Assembly: GCA_028282845.1 (NCBI GenBank)
Contig: JANQGY010000013.1
Coordinates: 323,350 to 387,349, forward strand
DNA from: a bacterium
GTDB lineage: Bacteria; Fidelibacterota; Marinisomatia; Marinisomatales; JAHJCW01
Direction of reading: 5' to 3'
DNA: 64,000 nucleotides
A model generated the notes under the pieces. It saw only the letters and a list, made by a program, of their open reading frames with translations. It made no database searches and was not told the DNA's origin. Shown here piece after piece: positions 34,422-42,754 of the stretch (positions are counted from its first letter, which is position 1; each line of letters starts with the position of its first letter). A program made the translations under genes and the position numbers.

Positions 34422-35536
34422 CTAAATAATTCGATCAATGTATCAGATACAATATCAATTTGGTCATTGGTTATTGCTAAACCACTCGGTATGTAAAATC
34501 CCTGCCTTGCCATTTTTTCTGAATTTGGATAGGATTCATTTTGGAACAAGCCCATTTTATGGAATACCGGTTGTTCGTGCATCGGCCAAAAGAATGGTCG
34601 CGTACCGATATTTTTATTTTTTAAAGTCTGCATAGCTGCTTTGGCATCTTCAAATTTATCGTCCTTTAACAAGACACCGAACACCCAAAAAATATTTTCG
34701 GCGTAATCGGTTTCCAATACCGGTATTTGTATATTGTTAATTCCTTTCAGATTTTTTAGATAACGTTTCCCGATCTCACGCTTTCTACTTATTGAACCGT
34801 CCAATTTTTCTAATTGAGCCACACCAATGGCAGCTTGTATGTTGCTGAAACGATAGTTCCAACCAAGCTCATCGTGTAAAAATCGTTGTTCACGCTTAAA
34901 GCATAGATTCCGTTTTGCTCGACATTTCTCAGCAATTTCAGGATCATCAGTTAATATCATACCGCCTTCACCGGTTGTAACATGTTTGTTAGGATAGAAA
35001 CTAAATGTGCTGATATCACCAAAGCTACCGCATGGTTTATCGTAATATGTTTGACCAATAACCTCGGCGGCATCTTCAATAATATATAGATTATGTTTTT
35101 TTGCTAATTCCAATATAGGATTCAGATCTACCGGAAGTCCATAAATATGCACAACCATAATGGCTTTGGTTCGGTCGGATATTTTTTGTTGCACTTGATT
35201 AACGTCCATATTCCAAGTATTTATATCGCAATCAACCAATACCGGTTTTGCCCCCGCACGGACTATCGCAGCTGCGCAAGAGATAATTGTGAAGGTTGGC
35301 ATGATGACTTCATCGCCGGGGCCGATATCCAGAGCGGCTACCGCAATGTCTAAAGCCACTGAACCGTTAACAACACTAATTCCAAAAGAACGATTCATTC
35401 TTGCCGAAAAATCGTTTTCAAATTGCTTGACAAAGGGACCTTCAGAAGAAATCCAACCGGTTTCTATGCACTCCTCAAGATAACGCTTTTCGTTACCGCT
35501 TAATAGCGGTTCGTTAACTGGAATAAAATCATGCAT
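34418..35536 (-). CDS. DegT/DnrJ/EryC1/StrS sugar aminotransferase, perosamine-synthase-like
   Basis: A 372-residue PLP enzyme: FIPVNEPLLSGNEKRYLEEC at the start, ISSEGPFVKQFE, IEDAAEVIGQTYYDKPCGSF, FSFYPNKHVTTGEGGMI with the PLP lysine (about 188), and NYRFSNIQAAIGVAQLEKLD. The start and the late TRPFFWPMH motif are very like RfbE/Per GDP-perosamine synthases, which aminate GDP-4-keto-6-deoxymannose. Gmd in the same cluster makes exactly that compound, which supports the idea. Other 4-keto-sugars are possible. It overlaps the methyltransferase by 4 bp. Confidence 0.88.
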   Translation of the reverse strand: MHDFIPVNEPLLSGNEKRYLEECIETGWISSEGPFVKQFENDFSARMNRSFGISVVNGSVALDIAVAALDIGPGDEVIMPTFTIISCAAAIVRAGAKPVLVDCDINTWNMDVNQVQQKISDRTKAIMVVHIYGLPVDLNPILELAKKHNLYIIEDAAEVIGQTYYDKPCGSFGDISTFSFYPNKHVTTGEGGMILTDDPEIAEKCRAKRNLCFKREQRFLHDELGWNYRFSNIQAAIGVAQLEKLDGSISRKREIGKRYLKNLKGINNIQIPVLETDYAENIFWVFGVLLKDDKFEDAKAAMQTLKNKNIGTRPFFWPMHEQPVFHKMGLFQNESYPNSEKMARQGFYIPSGLAITNDQIDIVSDTLIELFS

Positions 35537-35537
35537 C

Positions 35538-35975
35538 TTATTTTGATACTATTTCATCTTTTGGAATTGCGGTAAAGCGTGTTTTATCGTCATCGCCGAC
35601 ATAGGGACCTTGCTTTATTTCAAACATCTCGATATCCTCCAACGCTTCAAAACCATGACCACCTTTTATTAATAAAACGACCTCATTCTGCTTTAATATA
35701 TGACTTTCAATATAGTTTTGTTTAAGGTCGTAAAAGTCAACCCGCAACTTGCCGGATTTAATAAACAATACTTCCTGTGTGTATTCAACATTTCTTGGAA
35801 CAGGATTATGAACATGCGGTTCAATAATTTTCCCTTGCGGATGTTTCATATATCCCAATTGTTGAGAATAATCGTTTGGTGTAAAAAAATGAATACCTTC
35901 TTCATTAAATTCGTTCTTAATAATTATGGCAAGTAGTTCCTCGCCGTCATAAATTTTATTAATTAATTCTTCCAT
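35538..35975 (-). CDS. Small cupin-fold protein
   Basis: A 145-residue protein with a single cupin barrel: GKIIEPHVHNPVPRNVEYTQ (about 48-67, metal-binding-type His pair), EVLFIKSGKLRVDFYDLKQ, and the second cupin motif VVLLIKGGHGFEALEDIEMF. Cupins in polysaccharide clusters act as sugar isomerases, epimerases or unknown metal-binding proteins; the family member here is not clear. It lies just before the aminotransferase and overlaps the end of a glycosyltransferase gene by 13 bp, so the genes are coupled. Confidence 0.78.
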   Translation of the reverse strand: MEELINKIYDGEELLAIIIKNEFNEEGIHFFTPNDYSQQLGYMKHPQGKIIEPHVHNPVPRNVEYTQEVLFIKSGKLRVDFYDLKQNYIESHILKQNEVVLLIKGGHGFEALEDIEMFEIKQGPYVGDDDKTRFTAIPKDEIVSK

Positions 35976-36877
35976 AACATGTATTTCATTGATTGATGTA
36001 TGTATTTAGGTTTTATGTGTAAGTAACTTAACAGCAAAGCTATGATTTTTTTAAAATTATTTTTTTCAATTTTTGACAACAATTCCCGAGAATATTCAAA
36101 ATTATTTGAATTCATTGCCATATTAGCACACTTTAAAATATGATTATCAAATGTGCCTTGACCGCAGACATTTTTAATTTCAGATTCATATTTTTTTACA
36201 ATTTGAAAATAACCTTTTACATCATTATCAAAATTATTTGATATGCTGTTATCTTGAATATTGTAAATGAATAACGGTTCCTGAATATGATAGAAACTAC
36301 AGATTTTGGCAAGTTTAATAGCAGTATCCCATTCTTGGTAAGCTTGTATATCTTCGGCTAAAAAGCCGATTTGTGCAAGCGCGGTTTTTGACGTGAGAAT
36401 AGCAGGGAAGAAAATACCGGATTCCGATAACAATTGCCGATATACATCAATTCCTTCCATTTTATTCAAATGCCAATTTTTTATATTCCCTTGTTTATTT
36501 TTAATAATACAATCACCATGTACAAGGGTAAATGGGTTATGATTTACTGATTTTAATATTGATAATTGTTTTTCAATTTTGTCAGGTAACCATTCATCAT
36601 CAGAATCAAGAAAGGCAATCCATTCGGATTTGGCAGCTTTTATACCGATATTCCGGGCTACTTGAGCGCCCGAATTTTTTGCTGTTTCTAGTACTACGAT
36701 GTTGTCATAAGATTTTAAAACGGATTGTGTGTTGTCGGTTGAGCGATCATCAATTACAATGATTTCATCCACTTTAACAGTTTGATTATTTACCGAATCA
36801 ATACATTTTTTTAATGTATCAGCACGATTATAGGTCGGTATAATTACAGCTATTTGAGGTTGATTACTTTTTGACAT
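35963..36877 (-). CDS. Family 2 glycosyltransferase
   Basis: A 304-residue GT-A enzyme: AVIIPTYNRADTLKKCIDSV (9-28), VIDDRSTDNTQSVLK, FLDSDDEWLPDKIEKQL (Asp-x-Asp region, about 89-105) and FLAEDIQAYQEWDTAIKL. Donor and acceptor are unknown. It overlaps the neighbouring GT2 gene (36864-37796) by 14 bp. Confidence 0.85.
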   Translation of the reverse strand: MSKSNQPQIAVIIPTYNRADTLKKCIDSVNNQTVKVDEIIVIDDRSTDNTQSVLKSYDNIVVLETAKNSGAQVARNIGIKAAKSEWIAFLDSDDEWLPDKIEKQLSILKSVNHNPFTLVHGDCIIKNKQGNIKNWHLNKMEGIDVYRQLLSESGIFFPAILTSKTALAQIGFLAEDIQAYQEWDTAIKLAKICSFYHIQEPLFIYNIQDNSISNNFDNDVKGYFQIVKKYESEIKNVCGQGTFDNHILKCANMAMNSNNFEYSRELLSKIEKNNFKKIIALLLSYLHIKPKYIHQSMKYMLWKN

Positions 36878-37796
36878 TTTTGCTAAAAATTAATTTAATT
36901 CCACCGATGATTTGCCCATGCATTATAATTGTAGGTCTAAGTAGATCAATAATCCAATTTTGCACATAATAATCGGAGTTTAATAATTCCCTTGTAGATT
37001 TGTACAAATTAATAAAGAATAGTTTAACCGATCGAAATAGATAAAGACATAGTTTGCCGATTGAAGGCTGCATTTGGTAAACGATCCAGGAATCTTTTCC
37101 ACTGGCGTAGCTGCTCTTCAGAAACCACCATACTGATAATTTGTATTTTCCTACAAGGTGATAAATGATCCAATTCGGATCATAGCCGATTTCGTACCCA
37201 TCTTGGCGTAATTTGATCTGTAACAGGGTTTCCTCACCGTATGCGATGTTATTACCTTTCATTCCAACAGCTGTTGAAAAACCATTGTATTTCAACAATA
37301 AGTTTTTCTTTATCGCCATTATTCCGCCACTGATGTAATCTGTTTTGAGCACTCCGAATTCAACCAGTTTATTACTATTTGATGAATAATTGTCTTTGTA
37401 CCATCTAGGTTTGCCGTACTTATACCAAGGCAAATAAACACCCCCGAAGCAGCTAAATTTGGAACTATCAATATTGGATAGAACTTTTCTAATGAAATCT
37501 ACGGGAACTTTCGCATCATCATCCAAATATACAATCCAGTCTGTTTCGGCATGTCTCATGCCGGTATTCTTGGCATGACTTAACCCTTGTTCCTTTTCCT
37601 CGATAACAGTCAAATTGCTGTTTTCCACTGAAAATTTTTGCAGGATATCACCAGTCTGATCGGTCGAATTATTATTAACTATTATAACATTGAAATGATT
37701 TTGGGAAATATCCTGTTTGAAAAGGGTGGGAAGCGTTTCTGTAATCAAATCACCGCGATTATAGGTACAAACAATAACTGTTAATTTCGGGTTCAA
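36864..37796 (-). CDS. Family 2 glycosyltransferase
   Basis: A 310-residue GT-A enzyme: VIVCTYNRGDLITETLPTLF (7-26), IIVNNNSTDQTGDIL, VYLDDDAKVPVDFI (Asp-rich metal motif, about 88-101), YGEETLLQIKLRQDGYEIGY (about 186-205) and an aromatic C-terminal half that may contact the membrane. Donor unknown. It overlaps the next gene by 14 bp. Confidence 0.84.
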   Translation of the reverse strand: MNPKLTVIVCTYNRGDLITETLPTLFKQDISQNHFNVIIVNNNSTDQTGDILQKFSVENSNLTVIEEKEQGLSHAKNTGMRHAETDWIVYLDDDAKVPVDFIRKVLSNIDSSKFSCFGGVYLPWYKYGKPRWYKDNYSSNSNKLVEFGVLKTDYISGGIMAIKKNLLLKYNGFSTAVGMKGNNIAYGEETLLQIKLRQDGYEIGYDPNWIIYHLVGKYKLSVWWFLKSSYASGKDSWIVYQMQPSIGKLCLYLFRSVKLFFINLYKSTRELLNSDYYVQNWIIDLLRPTIIMHGQIIGGIKLIFSKNVKK

Positions 37797-37804
37797 GTAA
37801 ACGC

Positions 37805-38821
37805 TTATTTTTTTAAAAAGGTATAAATGAAATTTTTAGGGAAACGAAGGAATAAATATAATTTTTGATACAAACCTCTTAGCAGATTTGCGGATGATTG
37901 CCAATCAGACAAAGTCTTCAATTTTCTATAGAGATCTTTTGAAACGAGTTTAATCTCAACATTAGTAAATTCAACATTTGATCTTAAATTTTTATACAAT
38001 TTTAATAGAATATCCCAAACCTGTGAAATTGATTTACTATTCTCCAAGATCGGATTTTTGTCCGATACTGCTCTTATATTTCTGATAAAATCCAAAGTCA
38101 GATGGTCATCAGCTAACCTGTGTTTAATATTTTTTTGCATAATTTCAATAACGCAATCGCGAGTTTCTTGTGGTACTTTTAGAGCTAATTGGCCACTCCA
38201 TACTCGTTTTTGTTGCAGTATTTCCGGTATATTAGCTACTTCACTTACGCGACTAATCCTCGACCATAAATCGTAATCTTCCGCTTCCGGTGATTGATAT
38301 AATCCTACATCCCTCACAACGTGAGTTCTCATCATAACTGAAGAATGGGCAAAGCTAGTGCCAAATAGCAAGTTCCATTTCAAAGTACCGTCAGAAGTTG
38401 CTGTTCTCCATTGTCCGACAATATTCCCGTCCTCGTTAATTGTATCGGTCCAAGAGCCGACCATTCCGCATTCCAAATTATCCTCCAAATATGAATATTG
38501 TTTTTCAAACCGATTGGGAAGTGCAACGTCGTCAGCGTCCATTCGGGCTAAATATTTCCCTTTTGCATTATTAATCGCAGTGTTTGCGGCAACAGTCTGT
38601 TTTTGATTATTCTTATGAGTAATTACTTTAACGCGATCATCGCTATTTGCAAAGTCCTTCAGTATTTGTGGAGTAGAATCGGTTGAAGCATCATCAACGA
38701 TAATAAATTCAAAATTTTTGAATGTTTGATTAAGAACACTTGTAATACATTCCTCCAAATGATCTTCACCATTATATACCGGCAAAATTGCCGATATCTC
38801 AGGAGTTTTTTCTTGGACCAT
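37805..38821 (-). CDS. Family 2 glycosyltransferase
   Basis: A 338-residue GT-A enzyme: ISAILPVYNGEDHLEECITS (9-28), IIVDDASTDSTPQILKDF, ARMDADDVALPNRFEKQ (about 91-107) and EAEDYDLWSRISRV. This is the common layout of capsule beta-glycosyltransferases; donor unknown. Its first 23 bases overlap the end of the asparagine-synthase-like gene, and no later in-frame ATG would keep the first beta strand, so the start at 38821 stands. Confidence 0.85.
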   Translation of the reverse strand: MVQEKTPEISAILPVYNGEDHLEECITSVLNQTFKNFEFIIVDDASTDSTPQILKDFANSDDRVKVITHKNNQKQTVAANTAINNAKGKYLARMDADDVALPNRFEKQYSYLEDNLECGMVGSWTDTINEDGNIVGQWRTATSDGTLKWNLLFGTSFAHSSVMMRTHVVRDVGLYQSPEAEDYDLWSRISRVSEVANIPEILQQKRVWSGQLALKVPQETRDCVIEIMQKNIKHRLADDHLTLDFIRNIRAVSDKNPILENSKSISQVWDILLKLYKNLRSNVEFTNVEIKLVSKDLYRKLKTLSDWQSSANLLRGLYQKLYLFLRFPKNFIYTFLKK

Positions 38822-40346
38822 TTTTTATTCGTTTTGCTAACGGCAATAAGTGTAATGCAACTATAAATTTATATAACATTTTTTTAATTTGATTCTTACT
38901 ATAAGTAAAGCTGAAATAATCAGGGGGACTTAATGGAAATTCTAAAGTCTCGGGCCAAAGTTTTTCGCATATCAGTTCATACAGCTCGGTTCGCTTTTTA
39001 GTGTTTTTACCATCAGGTGAAACGGCAAAAGAAGCTATGATAAGTTCTCGGCAATTAGCCGGATTCCATTCTTCAATTGCAATATCCAACTCGGCTTGGA
39101 ACATGGGAATCCAGTTTGCGCCCCGGTGTTCCCAATAAAATAGATCCTTTAAATATATGTTATTTTCTTCCACCATCTTTAGAATACCACCGTCCAACCA
39201 TTTTTGGATGGCATCCAAGGCGTATTTTTTATCTTCGGCAAAGAATAGTTTTGCCAATTCCTTTGCGTTGCCGTCACCATCAAAATGATTGTAACCGGTA
39301 TGCCGGATAATACCGCCGATATTACCGCTAACATTTACTTTACCTTGATGGTATTTAAAGAAATCATAATACAACACTTTCTTTTTCTCAGATTGTATCA
39401 TGTAAACATTCTTTTCTAAGTAATCATCGAACAGTTCATCATATTCTTCACATTTATTTATATGGAATTCTAAGCCAAGATTCGGAAGGTACTTCTTAGG
39501 AACTCTAATATCCGGACTCAGGTTGTTCAACTTCTCAAATTTTTGAATAAAATAAGCGATGTCCTGACTTTCCTTTTTACTGCCTGCCAATAGCGCACGA
39601 CTATCAACGCCGGCTGTTACGGATTGCATAAGGTCAAACCGGTTATTGGCTGATTCATACAAACCCACAAATAATTCCGCTACTTTATTTGCCGCTTCTT
39701 CCATTGATAACTTAGTGATGGGTTTATCTGGCCAATACCTATTTATTTTTCTATCATTGATTGACAAATAATGATTAGGCATTAAATGCTGAATATTGTC
39801 GTAGATTGTTCCATCACCAACCATGCAATGCTCATCTTCAGCAAATTCCTTTGAATTGATAAACTCTAATAGATGCGGATTGGTACTTAATTCAATATTT
39901 AGTTCTTTAGCGATGGTGTGTGGTTGTGATGCGCACCATACTCCTGATTTATGGAATGTGTAGAATATTTGTCGTGAACCGGCAGCATCATGAAATAAAT
40001 TAATATTTTCTTCATCTCGATATATTATTAGCCAACGTCCACTCAGATGATAGGTATTTTTTACAAATGTATCAAAATCATCAGATTGATTGACTAAATC
40101 AGAAATTATCTCTTTGTCATTAAACTTTGGATTATAAGGATCCAATAAGAAACCTAAGGAGAAAACTTCTATTTTATTCTTTTTAAAATGTGTATATGTC
40201 AGATCGGGATGGGTTGTTAAAAAATAGTCATTATTAACGGGTATTTTATTCCATCCCGGCACTGATTCGACATAGCTTGGACCTAAGAAAAATTGCCTGC
40301 GGTATAGCAGTCGGTCATCAATTTTAGTACTTATTTGATTGGTCAA
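38799..40346 (-). CDS. Asparagine-synthase-like protein lacking the glutaminase Cys
   Basis: A 515-residue protein. The N-terminal half (to about 190) has the class II glutamine-amidotransferase-like pattern LSGRWLIIYRDEENINLFHD and QIFYTFHKSG, but no Cys follows the initiator Met, so glutaminase activity is unlikely. The second half contains an ATP-pyrophosphatase PP-loop variant LMQSVTAGVDSRALLAG (about 239-255, equivalent to S-G-G-x-D-S). Such proteins recur in surface-polysaccharide clusters and may activate a carboxylate for amide formation; a sugar uronate amide is one candidate, given the nucleotide-sugar dehydrogenase nearby. The function is inferred, the fold call is firm. Confidence 0.72.
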   Translation of the reverse strand: MTNQISTKIDDRLLYRRQFFLGPSYVESVPGWNKIPVNNDYFLTTHPDLTYTHFKKNKIEVFSLGFLLDPYNPKFNDKEIISDLVNQSDDFDTFVKNTYHLSGRWLIIYRDEENINLFHDAAGSRQIFYTFHKSGVWCASQPHTIAKELNIELSTNPHLLEFINSKEFAEDEHCMVGDGTIYDNIQHLMPNHYLSINDRKINRYWPDKPITKLSMEEAANKVAELFVGLYESANNRFDLMQSVTAGVDSRALLAGSKKESQDIAYFIQKFEKLNNLSPDIRVPKKYLPNLGLEFHINKCEEYDELFDDYLEKNVYMIQSEKKKVLYYDFFKYHQGKVNVSGNIGGIIRHTGYNHFDGDGNAKELAKLFFAEDKKYALDAIQKWLDGGILKMVEENNIYLKDLFYWEHRGANWIPMFQAELDIAIEEWNPANCRELIIASFAVSPDGKNTKKRTELYELICEKLWPETLEFPLSPPDYFSFTYSKNQIKKMLYKFIVALHLLPLAKRIKNGPRKNS

Positions 40347-40378
40347 AATATATAAGAATAGATATTGATTTGGATCAG

Positions 40379-40930
40379 TTACTTATTTTCACTGATTATC
40401 ATATCAACAATAGCCAATAACCAAATGTGGTGAGTCATTTCAACAACATTATATGTTTTTGAATCAACCCAAAGATTTATATCGCCTGACGATCTAAGCG
40501 GATTACCCTTTTCAAATCCTGAAAAAGTAATGGTCTTGAGTCCAAGTTCTTGTGAATACTTAGCTGCTCGGACTACGTTCTCGGATTTTCCACTGGCGCT
40601 GATTAGAACTATGACATCACCGGGATTATAAAAAAATTCTATGCCCTTTGCGATCCAGTTCTCATATCCGTAATCATTGGCTAAGGTGGTAATTAAATCA
40701 TATTCGTTAAATGTCAAAGCACGAATGCCGGCATTTTTGGTAATGTCAACAGCTACATGACTTGCCATTGCTGCGCTTCCACCATTTCCTGCTAAAATAA
40801 CTTTTTTACCATTATCCGATATTTCTTGAAATATGTCCTTGATCTCAAGCAGTTTATCTATGGCAGAGTCATCATTGATGAGTGTATCGTAAGTTCTTAA
40901 ATATTCTTTTAGCGGATCTTTGCTGGACAT
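40379..40930 (-). CDS. SIS-domain sugar isomerase (GmhA-like)
   Basis: About 183 residues with one SIS domain: VILAGNGGSAAMASHVAVDI (sugar-phosphate-binding loop), LITTLANDYGYENW and VIVLISASGKSENVVRAAKY. This is the pattern of phosphoheptose isomerase GmhA, which makes D-glycero-D-manno-heptose 7-phosphate from sedoheptulose 7-phosphate. The frame also has an ATG at 40963, which would overlap the aldolase gene by 29 bp; I prefer the ATG at 40928-40930 (MSSKDPLKEYL), which leaves a 4 bp gap. No clear ribosome site supports either. A second SIS gene lies 700 bp away in the same block. Confidence 0.84.
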   Translation of the reverse strand: MSSKDPLKEYLRTYDTLINDDSAIDKLLEIKDIFQEISDNGKKVILAGNGGSAAMASHVAVDITKNAGIRALTFNEYDLITTLANDYGYENWIAKGIEFFYNPGDVIVLISASGKSENVVRAAKYSQELGLKTITFSGFEKGNPLRSSGDINLWVDSKTYNVVEMTHHIWLLAIVDMIISENK

Positions 40931-40934
40931 TAGT

Positions 40935-41621
40935 TTATTTAGATTTTTCAAAGGTTGCGCCATCCTTCAGGAACATTTGGACAGTTTCTTTGGAATAAGG
41001 ATGGACAATCATTCCGTCAATAAATTTTGGTATTACCGTGACGATATGTGCTCCGGCTTCAAGCCATTCAATAATATTAACGACTTCGCGTGTCGAGCCT
41101 ACAATTATTTGTGCCGGCAGATCAAAATCCTCTAATAGCCCGCGTAAACGCGATACTTCTTCGCGGGAATCATAGCCCATATTATTTACTCTCCCGCCAA
41201 ATATTGATACATAAGTTGCACCGGCCATTGCTGCCAGAAAACATTGTTGAGCACTCATCATTGCGGTAGCGTTAATTCTGACATTATGTTTTTTCTCAAG
41301 TTCATGTATTACGCGTAAATTATCAAGTTCACCATCCGGTCCGTGAATTGTGATCTTTACATTGATATTTTCCGCCCAACCTTTAAACTCGATAGCTTGT
41401 TTTACCATATCCTCAGGATCATTGTTAGTAACTTCAACCGAAAGAGGATAGGGATGAATCAAATTGGCAATTTTAATTGATTCCTTTTTGATTCCCTCCA
41501 TTCCTCCGGTAATACCGTCTTTGACCATGATCGTCGGATTAGTAGTAACACCACGGATAATTCCCATCGCATGATATTTTTTTATTACATCAATTTTTCC
41601 GGTATCTAAAAATATTGCCAT
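40935..41621 (-). CDS. Transaldolase / fructose-6-phosphate aldolase-like enzyme (TalC family)
   Basis: A 228-residue TIM-barrel aldolase: AIFLDTGKIDVIKKYHAMGI followed by GVTTNPTIMVKDG, LSVEVTNND, NVKITIHGPDGELDNLRVIH with the Schiff-base-type lysine, RINATAMMSAQQCFLAAMAG and YVSIFGGRVNNMG. The family moves three-carbon ketol units. Between two SIS sugar isomerases and the heptose kinase and phosphatase genes, it could supply or reshape the seven-carbon precursor (sedoheptulose 7-phosphate). That role is inferred from context. Confidence 0.88.
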   Translation of the reverse strand: MAIFLDTGKIDVIKKYHAMGIIRGVTTNPTIMVKDGITGGMEGIKKESIKIANLIHPYPLSVEVTNNDPEDMVKQAIEFKGWAENINVKITIHGPDGELDNLRVIHELEKKHNVRINATAMMSAQQCFLAAMAGATYVSIFGGRVNNMGYDSREEVSRLRGLLEDFDLPAQIIVGSTREVVNIIEWLEAGAHIVTVIPKFIDGMIVHPYSKETVQMFLKDGATFEKSK

Positions 41622-41632
41622 TTTTTACTTCC

Positions 41633-42229
41633 TTATTTAACGCTTTCCCATTTCATTTCAAATTTTTGCAGTTTGGGATGCGATACAATTAAATGCCACA
41701 CTACAGCCTGAAACGCTTCGGTTTGTGGCGTTATTGTTTCTGAATTCAGCGGAGAAATGACTACACAGGCATCGGCAACTTGTGCGGTATATCCGCCGTC
41801 TCTACCGACAACACCACAAATTTTTGCACCGACTTCCTGAGCTAATTGTAAGCATTTAACAATATTTGTACTGATATTTTTTTCTAAACTACCGCCACCA
41901 ACCGAGAATACTAATAAAGCATCATGCTTGTTTAATTTGCTGATCTTTAACCAATTAACATACGAAGTTTCCCACCCGTCATCGTTTACGCGAGCGGTCA
42001 ACTCAGACACATTATCGGTTGGCGTATAAGCTTCAATTCCACAAATTTTTCTAAAATCATTGACCGCATGCGAGGCATGTCCGGCACCGCCGCCTACACC
42101 GAGCAGAAATAAACGACCACCTGAATTACGGACATTTATCAAAAGATCAATCATATTCAAAATTGCCTTTCGGTCAATCAAATCAATGATTCTCTTTGAT
42201 TCTTTTAGAAATTTGTTAATGTAATCCAT
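41633..42229 (-). CDS. SIS-domain protein (second GmhA-like paralogue)
   Basis: A 198-residue SIS-domain protein: RLFLLGVGGGAGHASHAVND, NVSELTARVNDDGWETSYVN and ALLVFSVGGGSLEKNIS. Compared with the other SIS protein of the block, the loop G-V-G-G-G-A-G replaces G-N-G-G-S-A-A, and S-V-G-G-G-S replaces S-A-S-G-K-S, so the substrate may differ. It lies 3 bp after the HAD phosphatase gene and 11 bp before the aldolase. It is probably a phosphosugar isomerase of the heptose pathway. Confidence 0.82.
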   Translation of the reverse strand: MDYINKFLKESKRIIDLIDRKAILNMIDLLINVRNSGGRLFLLGVGGGAGHASHAVNDFRKICGIEAYTPTDNVSELTARVNDDGWETSYVNWLKISKLNKHDALLVFSVGGGSLEKNISTNIVKCLQLAQEVGAKICGVVGRDGGYTAQVADACVVISPLNSETITPQTEAFQAVVWHLIVSHPKLQKFEMKWESVK

Positions 42230-42232
42230 TAG

Positions 42233-42754
42233 CTATAAAAAAGTTAATATATCTTGTAATTCTTCAATTCGCTCAACATCTATGACATCTTGATTATAAA
42301 TTCTGTCAAGAAGCAGCATTCTAACTCCGGCGCTTCTTGCAGCTTCAACATCTTTCCAAGTATCACCGACCATAATTGAATTACTAAAGTTAATATTATA
42401 TTTGCTTTGTGCTAAATGAAATAATCCGGGTTTTGGTTTCCTGCAACCCTCGTCATTGTGGTCATCATGCGTACAATAGAATGCATCATCTATTCTAAGT
42501 TCATTAAAGAGTAGTTCTGTCATCTGATCCAAATCACTCTGTTTAAGTTTTTTTCGAGTTATATCGGGTTGATTGGATACGACGATAGTTAAATACCCCA
42601 ATCTTTTAACTTCTTCAACAACTTTGTTAGCACCAATAATTAATTTGAAATCTTCGAATTTTTGAGGAGAATAAAATGAACTATCTCTTTCAATTAAATG
42701 ATTAAGTACGCCATCGCGATCAAAAAAAACTGCTTTATTTGTTTCCATTACCAT
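42233..42754 (-). CDS. gmhB: HAD-family heptose-bisphosphate phosphatase (GmhB-like)
   Basis: A 173-residue HAD-IIIA enzyme: AVFFDRDGVLNHLIERDSSF (8-27) with the two catalytic Asp residues, VVSNQPDITRKK, the zinc-type loop FYCTHDDHNDEGCRKPKPG (about 102-120) and MVGDTWKDVEAARSAGVRML. GmhB removes the C7 phosphate of D,D-heptose 1,7-bisphosphate. The gene overlaps the heptose kinase end by 20 bp. Start ambiguity is small: ATG at 42754 or the ATG two codons later. Confidence 0.85.
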   Translation of the reverse strand: MVMETNKAVFFDRDGVLNHLIERDSSFYSPQKFEDFKLIIGANKVVEEVKRLGYLTIVVSNQPDITRKKLKQSDLDQMTELLFNELRIDDAFYCTHDDHNDEGCRKPKPGLFHLAQSKYNINFSNSIMVGDTWKDVEAARSAGVRMLLLDRIYNQDVIDVERIEELQDILTFL

